7,664 nt of DNA from Indioceanicola sp046045995 (GTDB lineage Bacteria; Pseudomonadota; Alphaproteobacteria; Azospirillales; Azospirillaceae): NCBI GenBank assembly GCA_046045995.1, contig JBJOKR010000216.1:1-7664 (forward strand). Direction: 5' to 3'. Under the pieces are notes generated by a model. It was not told the origin of the DNA. It searched no databases and saw nothing but the letters and a program-made list of their open reading frames with translations. Shown here in pieces: positions 1 to 4,848 of this stretch. The position numbers and the translations under genes are program-made. Position 1 is the first letter of the stretch, and each line of letters opens with the position of its first letter.

Positions 1-180
1 GACCCCGCAACCGGACAGGACGGCCCCGCCGTGACCGCCCGCAGGACCCAGAGCAAAGCCATCGCCGCCCGGGCTGACGCCCGGCAGCGGGAGTTTGCGT
101 TCCTGGCGGGCCTGACCGGTTGCCTGCTGCTGGCGCTGGCCGGCGGCCTTGACCTGATCCTTCGACTAATCGGCCCCTGA
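1..180 (+). CDS. 3' end of an unidentified gene (or a very small membrane protein)
   Basis: Frame 1 is open from the window edge to a TGA at 178-180 (59 codons). About five-sixths of its third positions are G or C, as expected for a coding frame here. The translated end is a basic, Ala/Arg/Gln-rich stretch followed by a hydrophobic segment (roughly from EFAFLAGLTG to LDLILRLIGP) that could be one membrane helix, and the protein stops right after it. It may be the C-terminus of a longer protein truncated by the window. Alternatively it is a 49-residue protein starting at GTG 31, which has AGGA at 17-20 ten bases upstream. I do not recognise the family. In related bacteria ilvC, psd and pssA can sit upstream of leuA, but nothing in this tail identifies it as one of those. 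It ends 115 bp before leuA on the same strand, so co-transcription is possible. Confidence 0.5.
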   Translation, partial: DPATGQDGPAVTARRTQSKAIAARADARQREFAFLAGLTGCLLLALAGGLDLILRLIGP

Positions 181-295
181 GCGATCCGGCTCCCGCACCC
201 CGCGGTGGGACGTTCAGGGGGGACCACCCGGCCCGGCCCGCCTTCCCGTGCCGGACCGTCGATTTCGAAGACCGATCCGTTCAAGGACCCGTGCG

Positions 296-1930
296 ATGAC
301 CAGCCCCAGCATCACCGATCCCTCCGCCATCATGCCCGTTGCCGCCAATACCGACACTGTGGCCGCCGCCCGCGGTGCACCGCGCGCCGCCAACCGCGTC
401 ATCATCTTCGACACCACCCTGCGCGATGGGGAACAGGCCCCCGGCTGCTCCATGAACCTGGAGGAAAAGCTGCGCATCGCCGCCACCCTGGAGGAGATGG
501 GGGTGGATGTGATCGAGGCGGGCTTCCCCATCGCCTCCCCGGGTGATTTCGAATCCGTGCGGGAGGTGGGGCGCATCATCCGCAACAGCACCGTGGCCGC
601 CCTGGCCCGCACCGCGCGCGCCGATCTGGAACGGGCGGCGGAAGCCTTGCAGTTCGCCGCCCGGCCCCGCATCCACACCTTCATCTCCACCAGCCCGCTG
701 CACATGCGCCACATGCTGAAGATGACGGAGGAGGAGGTGTTGGAACGCACCGTCGAATCCGTCACCATGGCGCGCAACCTGGTGGACGATGTGGAATGGT
801 CCGCCCAGGACGGCAGCCGTTCCGACCTGGATTTCCTCTGCCGTTGTGTGGAAACGGCGATCCGCTGCGGTGCCACCACCATCAACATCCCCGATACGGT
901 CGGCTATGCCGTGCCGGAGGAATACGCCGCCTTGTTCCGCGCCGTGATCGAACGGGTGCCGAACAGCGACAAGGCCGTCTTCTCCGCCCATTGCCACAAC
1001 GACCTGGGCCTGGCGGTGGCCAACAGCCTGGCCGCCATCGGCGCCGGGGCCCGGCAGATCGAATGCACCATCAACGGCCTGGGGGAGCGGGCCGGCAACA
1101 CCGCCATCGAAGAGGTGGTGATGGCCCTGCGCACCCGGCACGATGTCATGCCCTTCACCACCGGTGTGCGGTCGGAACACATCACCCGCGCCTCCCGCCT
1201 TGTTTCCACCATCACCGGGTTCCCGGTTCAACCGAACAAGGCCATCGTCGGCGCCAACGCCTTCGCCCACGAAAGCGGCATCCATCAGGACGGCATGCTG
1301 AAGAACGCCCAGACCTATGAGATCATGACGCCGGAAAGCGTGGGCCTGAACCGGTCCAACCTGGTCATGGGCAAGCATTCCGGCCGCGCCGCCTTCCGCG
1401 CCAAGCTGAAGGAGCTTGGCTATGGGGAGATGGGCGACAATGCCATCAACGATGCCTTCCGCCGGTTCAAGGATCTGGCCGACCGGAAGAAGGACATCTT
1501 CGATGAGGATATCATCGCCCTGGTCGATGATGAGGTGGGCCGCCAGCACGACCGGGTGAAGTTCCTGGCCCTCCAGGTCGTCGCCGGGTCGCGCGGGCCC
1601 CAGCATGCCGTGCTGGAGATCGAGGTGGACGGCAAGCCGCTGGCGCCGGTGGTCAGCTTCGGCAACGGCCCGGTGGATGCGGTCTTCAACGCCATCCGTG
1701 CCGCCTTCCCCCATGACGGCCGGCTGCAGCTCTACCAGGTCCACGCCGTCACCGCCGGCACCGACGCCCAGGCGGAAGTGACGGTGCGGCTGGAGGAGGA
1801 GGGGAAGACCGTCAACGGCCAGGGCGCCGACGCGGATACCCTGGTCGCCAGCGCCCGCGCCTATATCCACGCCCTGAACAAGCTGCTGGTGAAGCGGCAG
1901 AAGACGGCCCCGGCGGCGCTGACGGCGTGA
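296..1930 (+). CDS. leuA: 2-isopropylmalate synthase
   Basis: This enzyme condenses acetyl-CoA with 2-oxoisovalerate to 2-isopropylmalate, the first committed step of leucine biosynthesis in the cytoplasm. The 544-residue product has the length and layout of type 1 LeuA. The HMGL-like TIM barrel begins with DTTLRDGEQ (39-47, metal-binding Asp44). The divalent-metal motif HCHND lies at 232-236 and GLGERAGN at 261-268. A linker follows, then the C-terminal LeuA dimer/allosteric domain (about 410-535, with VSFGNGPVDA and VNGQGADADT), which in the family binds leucine for feedback inhibition. I chose ATG 296 because AAGGA at 283-287 sits 8 nt upstream. GTG 248 would add 16 Arg-rich residues and lacks a Shine-Dalgarno sequence, and ATG 332 is a weaker in-frame alternative. 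Residues 1-34 are an Ala-rich extension absent from the short E. coli form. No leucine-codon-rich leader peptide is visible in 181-295. Homocitrate or citramalate synthase is less likely given the domain pattern and length. Confidence 0.96.
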   Translation: MTSPSITDPSAIMPVAANTDTVAAARGAPRAANRVIIFDTTLRDGEQAPGCSMNLEEKLRIAATLEEMGVDVIEAGFPIASPGDFESVREVGRIIRNSTVAALARTARADLERAAEALQFAARPRIHTFISTSPLHMRHMLKMTEEEVLERTVESVTMARNLVDDVEWSAQDGSRSDLDFLCRCVETAIRCGATTINIPDTVGYAVPEEYAALFRAVIERVPNSDKAVFSAHCHNDLGLAVANSLAAIGAGARQIECTINGLGERAGNTAIEEVVMALRTRHDVMPFTTGVRSEHITRASRLVSTITGFPVQPNKAIVGANAFAHESGIHQDGMLKNAQTYEIMTPESVGLNRSNLVMGKHSGRAAFRAKLKELGYGEMGDNAINDAFRRFKDLADRKKDIFDEDIIALVDDEVGRQHDRVKFLALQVVAGSRGPQHAVLEIEVDGKPLAPVVSFGNGPVDAVFNAIRAAFPHDGRLQLYQVHAVTAGTDAQAEVTVRLEEEGKTVNGQGADADTLVASARAYIHALNKLLVKRQKTAPAALTA

Positions 1931-1940
1931 TGCCGGGGCA

Positions 1941-1969
1941 ACCCCCTCGCCCCCAGGGGGAGAGGGGGT
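1941..1969 (+). terminator. Strong GC palindrome just after leuA (possible terminator or REP-like element)
   Basis: The arms ACCCCCTC (1941-1948) and GAGGGGGT (1962-1969) are perfectly complementary over 8 bp. After one G/A mismatch the stem continues with four C-G pairs (1950-1953 with 1957-1960) around a 3-nt loop. It begins 11 nt after the leuA stop, where a terminator would be expected. No T-run follows, so it is not a textbook intrinsic terminator. It could instead stabilise the mRNA 3' end, or be one copy of the CCCTC...GAGGG-type intergenic palindromes that are dispersed in many GC-rich proteobacterial genomes. The hairpin is clear; the role is inferred. Confidence 0.5.
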
Positions 1970-1990
1970 GTCGCCTGCACCCCTTTCCAC

Positions 1991-2004
1991 CTGGGATCTC
2001 CCAG
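1991..2004. repeat. Short perfect inverted repeat in the leuA-mreB spacer
   Basis: CTGGG (1991-1995) and CCCAG (2000-2004) form a 5-bp stem around ATCT. Read as a dyad, the arms are CTGGGA and TCCCAG separated by 2 bp. An A-rich stretch (ATAAAAGAG) follows, so it is not an intrinsic terminator on the + strand, and no T-run follows it on the - strand. It could be a minor operator-like dyad or chance. Confidence 0.25.
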
Positions 2005-2080
2005 ATAAAAGAGCATCGTCGGCGTACGACCTGAGGCCCGCTACCCCGTCTGCGCCCCTGTTCCACCGCGGCATCTTCGC

Positions 2081-2116
2081 AAATCCTTAAGGGCGCGGGG
2101 CTTAAATCCGTAGGGG
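2081..2116 (+). repeat. Imperfect direct repeat with TTAA boxes upstream of the mreB promoter
   Basis: AAATCCTTAAGGG (2081-2093) recurs as AAATCCGTAGGGG (2104-2116) with a 23-bp period. The first copy contains the 8-bp palindrome CCTTAAGG (2085-2092), and a second TTAA lies at 2102-2105. The pair ends 15 bp upstream of the proposed mreB -35 hexamer, a position suited to a regulator-binding site. The TTAA boxes are 11 nt apart, not the 7 nt of a canonical CtrA site, so I do not assign a regulator. Confidence 0.3.
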
Positions 2117-2131
2117 ACGGCCTTTCACCCC

Positions 2132-2160
2132 TTGAGAACGGCCGCCCGAATGGTCTATGT
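2132..2160 (+). promoter_or_regulatory. Candidate sigma-70-type promoter for mreB
   Basis: TTGAGA (2132-2137) and CTATGT (2155-2160) are separated by exactly 17 bp. They resemble the alphaproteobacterial housekeeping consensus (TTGACN and a loose TATA-like -10). This is the best match I found in the leuA-mreB spacer. It would start transcription near 2167 and give a leader of about 75 nt before the mreB ATG. The assignment rests on hexamer match and spacing only. Confidence 0.45.
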
Positions 2161-2182
2161 CACATCGCGCGGTTCTGTCATG

Positions 2183-2235
2183 AGCCGGGGCGGAAACCCC
2201 ACGGGCTTATGCCACCTCGAAGACAAGAGAAGCCC
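2183..2235 (+). promoter_or_regulatory. Structured mreB leader with two alternative hairpins
   Basis: Hairpin A pairs AGCC (2183-2186) with GGCT (2204-2207) and GGGG (2187-2190) with CCCC (2197-2200) around a CGGAAA loop, with a 3-nt bulge at 2201-2203. Hairpin B pairs GGGCTT (2203-2208) with AAGCCC (2230-2235). Both use 2204-2207, so they exclude each other. Hairpin B covers the 3' part of the purine-rich AAGAGAAG (2225-2232), the only Shine-Dalgarno candidate for mreB, lying 10 nt before its ATG. The complementarity is read directly; any regulatory effect is inferred. It matches no riboswitch class that I recognise. Confidence 0.3.
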
Positions 2236-2242
2236 CCGATCC

Positions 2243-3283
2243 ATGTTTCCCAATCTCCTCGGTATGTTCTCGGCCGACATGGCGATCGACCTGGGGACGG
2301 CCAACACCCTGGTTTATGTCCGGGGCCGCGGCATCGTCCTGAACGAGCCGTCGGTTGTCGCCATCGCCAATGTGCGCGGCAAGAAGCAGGTGCTGGCCGT
2401 CGGTGACGAGGCCAAGCTGATGCTGGGCCGCACGCCGGGCAACATCCAGGCCATCCGGCCGCTGCGCGACGGCGTCATCGCCGATTTCGAAGTGGCGGAG
2501 GAGATGATCAAGCACTTCATCCGCAAGGTCCACAACCGCCGGAACTTCGCCCGGCCGCAGGTGATCATCTGCGTGCCATCGGGCAGCACCGCGGTGGAGC
2601 GCCGGGCCATCCAGGAATCGGCGGAACATGCGGGCGCCCACCGCGTCTTCCTGATCGAGGAGCCGATGGCCGCCGCGATCGGGGCGGGCCTTCCGGTGAC
2701 GGAGCCGACGGGCAGCATGGTCGTCGACATCGGCGGCGGCACCACGGAGGTGGCGGTGCTGTCCCTGGGCGGCATCGTCTACAGCCGGTCCGTCCGCGTC
2801 GGCGGCGACAAGATGGATGAGGCGATCATCGGCTATATCCGCCGGCACCATAACCTGCTGGTGGGTGAAGGCTCGGCCGAGCGCATCAAGAAGGAGATCG
2901 GCTCCGCCTGCCCGCCGGAGGACGGCGAGGGTCGGGTGATGGAGATCAAGGGCCGGGACCTGATGAACGGCGTGCCGAAGGAGCTGATCATCAGCGAGCG
3001 GCAGATCGCCGAGTCGCTGGCCGAACCGGTCAGCCAGATCATCGAGGCGGTGAAGGTGGCCCTGGAACACACCGCACCGGAACTGGCGGCCGACATCGTG
3101 GACAAGGGCATCGTCCTGACCGGCGGCGGTGCACTGCTGTCCAACCTGGATTATGTGCTGCGCCACGCCACGGGTCTTCCCGTTTCCATCGCCGATGATC
3201 CGCTGTCCTGCGTGGCACTGGGCACCGGTCGGGCGCTGGAGGAGATGAAGACGCTGAAGAACGTCCTCATCCAGATGTATTGA
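2243..3283 (+). CDS. mreB: Rod shape-determining protein MreB (bacterial actin)
   Basis: MreB polymerises with ATP into membrane-bound antiparallel filaments under the inner membrane and organises the elongasome that builds lateral peptidoglycan. The 346-residue product has the family's normal length. The N-terminus MFPNLLGMFS matches the amphipathic membrane-binding helix of Gram-negative MreB. Nucleotide-binding signatures are in order: phosphate-1 DLGTANT (16-22), phosphate-2 DIGGGTTE (162-169) and the adenosine motif GIVLTGGGA (289-297). The conserved EEPMAAAIGAGLPV segment lies between the two phosphate motifs. I chose ATG 2243 because it gives the canonical N-terminus and has AAGAGAAG (2225-2232) upstream. 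The frame opens further upstream (TTG 2132), but that extension overlaps the promoter and is not MreB-like. It is the first gene of the cell-shape cluster, 312 bp after leuA and probably with its own promoter, and 149 bp separate it from mreC. DnaK/Hsp70 and FtsA are distant relatives excluded by length and N-terminus. Confidence 0.98.
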   Translation: MFPNLLGMFSADMAIDLGTANTLVYVRGRGIVLNEPSVVAIANVRGKKQVLAVGDEAKLMLGRTPGNIQAIRPLRDGVIADFEVAEEMIKHFIRKVHNRRNFARPQVIICVPSGSTAVERRAIQESAEHAGAHRVFLIEEPMAAAIGAGLPVTEPTGSMVVDIGGGTTEVAVLSLGGIVYSRSVRVGGDKMDEAIIGYIRRHHNLLVGEGSAERIKKEIGSACPPEDGEGRVMEIKGRDLMNGVPKELIISERQIAESLAEPVSQIIEAVKVALEHTAPELAADIVDKGIVLTGGGALLSNLDYVLRHATGLPVSIADDPLSCVALGTGRALEEMKTLKNVLIQMY

Positions 3284-3296
3284 TCCCAGATGTATT
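3271..3296 (+). repeat. 15-bp-period echo of the mreB 3' end across the stop codon
   Basis: CCAGATGTATT occurs at 3271-3281, where it encodes the last MreB residues Gln-Met-Tyr and the first base of the stop. It occurs again at 3286-3296. The 15-bp period keeps the reading frame: after the TGA (3281-3283) come codons for Ser-Gln-Met-Tyr and then TAG (3296-3298). This looks like a small tandem duplication that left a second stop in frame. No function is implied. Confidence 0.6.
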
Positions 3297-3301
3297 AGTC
3301 A

Positions 3302-3330
3302 TTGTCCTACAGCTTGTGTTGCGGTTAACT
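3302..3330 (+). promoter_or_regulatory. Weak promoter-like sequence in the mreB-mreC spacer
   Basis: TTGTCC (3302-3307) and TTAACT (3325-3330) are 17 bp apart in a patch noticeably richer in A/T than its surroundings. The -10 match is poor (3 of 6 to TATAAT). If active, it would let mreCD-mrdA-rodA be transcribed independently of mreB. This is a low-confidence candidate. Confidence 0.15.
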
Positions 3331-3346
3331 GATTGAAGGCTGTCCG

Positions 3347-3373
3347 ATGCTCCGCCCGGGGGGATCGGTGTAG
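3347..3373 (+). CDS. Possible 8-codon leader ORF before mreC
   Basis: ATG at 3347 is followed by seven sense codons and TAG (3371-3373), encoding MLRPGGSV. GAAGG (3335-3339) lies 7 nt upstream, a respectable Shine-Dalgarno spacing. The ORF includes adjacent glycine codons GGG-GGA. It ends 6 nt before the hairpin at 3380-3415, the arrangement expected if ribosome position influenced folding near the mreC start. An ORF this short with a nearby purine run can occur by chance, so this is tentative. Confidence 0.2.
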   Translation: MLRPGGSV

Positions 3374-3379
3374 TCCTGC

Positions 3380-3415
3380 CCTGGCGGTGCCCGGTGCGCC
3401 GCCGGCATCGCCGGG
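3380..3415 (+). promoter_or_regulatory. 12-bp RNA hairpin abutting the mreC ribosome-binding site
   Basis: CCTGGCGGTGCC (3380-3391) pairs without interruption with GGCATCGCCGGG (3404-3415), giving ten Watson-Crick and two G-U pairs around a 12-nt loop. The mreC Shine-Dalgarno candidate (AAAGCGGA, 3416-3423) begins at the next base, and the GTG start is 17 nt beyond the stem. No U-run follows, so it is not an intrinsic terminator. It could tune mreC translation, mark an mRNA processing point, or protect the downstream transcript. The pairing is directly visible; the role is inferred. Confidence 0.4.
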
Positions 3416-3432
3416 AAAGCGGAATCGGCACC

Positions 3433-4311
3433 GTGAAGTCACGCAACAGCGGCAGCGTCGTTCGGATCGCAGCGCCCCTTTGGGCGCTGGTTCAGCGATT
3501 CTACTTCCTGCTGCTGGTGCTGCTGGCCATCGCCCTGATGCTGTACACCCGGATGGACACGCTGCGGGTGGACCAGGCCCGGGCCCAGGTGACCGACGCC
3601 TTCGCCCCCATCCTGAACGTCATCTCCCGCCCGGCCAATGCGGTGGCCAATGCCATCGAATACGCCCGCACCCTGACCGACCTGCATGGGGAGAATGCCC
3701 GCCTGCGGGAGGAGAATGCCCGGCTGCTGCAATGGCAGCAGGCGGCCCTGCGGCTGGAGGCGGAGAACCGGTCCCTGCGCGGTCTGCTGGCCTTCCGGCC
3801 GGACCCGGCGGCCAGCTTCGTCACCGCCCGGGTGGTGGCCGATCCCGGCGGGGCCTGGGTGCGGACCCTGGTGGTCACCGCCGGCCGGCGCGACGGGGTG
3901 CAGCGGGGCCAGGCGGCCATGGCCGGCCAGGGCCTGATCGGCCGGGTGGTGCAGGTGGGGGAATGGTCGTCGCGCGTGCTGCTGATCACCGATGTCAACG
4001 CCCGCATCCCCGTGGTGCTGGAAACCACCCGCCAGCGGGCGATGCTGAGCGGGGACAACACCGACAAGCCCAAACTGCTGTACATGCCGCGGGGGGTGGA
4101 GGTGACACCGGGTGAGCGGGTCTTCACCTCCGGCCATGGCGGGCTGTTCCCGCCCGGTCTGCCGGTCGGCATCGTCGCGGGCATGGTGGATGGTCTGGTG
4201 CGGGTGACGCCGCTGGTGGACCCGGCCCGGATCGAGCATGTCCAGCTGGTGGATTTCGGTATCCCCGGCGGCCTGGGCGTGGAAGAGACCAGCGCCGACG
4301 GCGTGCAGTAA
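3433..4311 (+). CDS. mreC: Rod shape-determining protein MreC
   Basis: MreC is a bitopic inner-membrane protein that links cytoplasmic MreB/MreD to periplasmic PBP2 and helps activate the RodA-PBP2 pair. The 292-residue product shows the family plan. A basic cytoplasmic N-terminus (MKSRNSGSVVR) leads into one membrane helix (about 23-38, FYFLLLVLLAIALMLY). A periplasmic coiled coil follows at about 80-120 with heptads such as ENARLREENARLL, and then the beta-rich MreC domain (about 125-275). I chose GTG 3433 because AAAGCGGA (3416-3423) lies just upstream and the result matches usual MreC N-termini. GTG 3394 would add 13 Arg-rich residues, but it lies in the loop of the hairpin at 3380-3415 and has no clear ribosome-binding site. 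The stop TAA (4309-4311) overlaps the Shine-Dalgarno sequence of mreD, indicating translational coupling. Confidence 0.95.
   Translation: MKSRNSGSVVRIAAPLWALVQRFYFLLLVLLAIALMLYTRMDTLRVDQARAQVTDAFAPILNVISRPANAVANAIEYARTLTDLHGENARLREENARLLQWQQAALRLEAENRSLRGLLAFRPDPAASFVTARVVADPGGAWVRTLVVTAGRRDGVQRGQAAMAGQGLIGRVVQVGEWSSRVLLITDVNARIPVVLETTRQRAMLSGDNTDKPKLLYMPRGVEVTPGERVFTSGHGGLFPPGLPVGIVAGMVDGLVRVTPLVDPARIEHVQLVDFGIPGGLGVEETSADGVQ
3691..3727 (+). repeat. Heptad-length DNA repeat within the mreC coiled coil
   Basis: The sequences at 3691-3706 and 3712-3727 match at 15 of 16 bases with a 21-bp period. They encode two consecutive ENARL units, one heptad apart. Near-identity at the DNA level, including synonymous positions, suggests a tandem heptad duplication in the coiled coil, although selection on a repetitive coiled coil could also keep it. 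Confidence 0.5.
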
Positions 4312-4325
4312 GGAGGACCCCGGCC

Positions 4326-4844
4326 ATGGCCGTGGGCATCTGGCACAGGCTCGACCAAACCGGGCGCAACATCCTTCCCGTCGCCTTGACGGTGGTGATG
4401 ATGCTTGTCGCCATGGTGCCGGTGCCGTTGCCGGGATATTCGGTGGTGGCCCCGCCGCTGGCCCTGATGGCGGTGTTCTACTGGACGATCCACCGGCCGG
4501 ACCTGCTGCGCCCGCTGGCGGCCTTCCTGATCGGGCTGCTGCAGGATCTGCTGAGTGGGGCGCCCCTGGGCATGACGCCGCTGATCTACACCCTGGTCTA
4601 CTGGCTGCTGATCAACAACCGCCGTTTCTTCCTGGGCAGCGGCTTCGCCATGCTGTGGTGGGGCTTCGCGCTGGTGGCGGCGGGGGCGTCGGTCGTTCAG
4701 TGGGCGGCCTATTCCCTGATCCAGGCGACGGTGCTGGATATGACGGTGCTGGCCTTCCAGACCCTGGTCGCCATCGCCATCTTCCCGCTGCCGGCATGGG
4801 CATTGATGCGTGCCCACCGCGCCTTCCTGAACGACGAGGGGTGA
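4326..4844 (+). CDS. mreD: Rod shape-determining protein MreD
   Basis: MreD is a small polytopic inner-membrane protein that works with MreC in the elongasome. The 172-residue product is mostly hydrophobic. About five to six membrane segments are visible at roughly 16-35, 39-54, 61-77, 82-97, 103-126 and 134-158. The family-typical segment GLLQDLLSGAPLGMTPL lies between the third and fourth. The N-terminus is short and cytoplasmic-like, and the C-terminus ends in a charged tail. AAGGAGG (4310-4316) overlaps the mreC stop and stands 9 nt before the ATG, which fixes the start. The gene ends 4 nt before mrdA. MreD sequences diverge strongly, so the call rests on position between mreC and mrdA as well as on length, topology and the Q-D motif. 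Confidence 0.92.
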   Translation: MAVGIWHRLDQTGRNILPVALTVVMMLVAMVPVPLPGYSVVAPPLALMAVFYWTIHRPDLLRPLAAFLIGLLQDLLSGAPLGMTPLIYTLVYWLLINNRRFFLGSGFAMLWWGFALVAAGASVVQWAAYSLIQATVLDMTVLAFQTLVAIAIFPLPAWALMRAHRAFLNDEG

Positions 4845-4848
4845 GGCG

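Noticed and set aside
149..171. TTGACC followed by CTAATC as a leuA promoter
   Set aside because: The spacing is 11 bp, far too short for sigma-70, and no suitable -10 lies 16-18 bp downstream of TTGACC. I see no convincing leuA promoter in 181-295.
181..295. Leucine attenuator or leader peptide before leuA
   Set aside because: There is no short ORF with a run of leucine codons and no hairpin followed by a T-run. Only a weak 4-bp CACC/GGTG stem is present.
281..2074. 597-codon open frame on the - strand opposite leuA
   Set aside because: It is a composition shadow of leuA, low-complexity Gly/His/Asp-rich, with no family resemblance.
2087..2105. Canonical CtrA site upstream of mreB
   Set aside because: The two TTAA boxes are separated by 11 nt, whereas a CtrA box has TTAA-N7-TTAA.
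3333..4115. 260-codon + strand frame overlapping mreC
   Set aside because: The product is Pro/Gly/Arg-rich and out of frame with mreC, whose membrane helix, coiled coil and domain are convincing.
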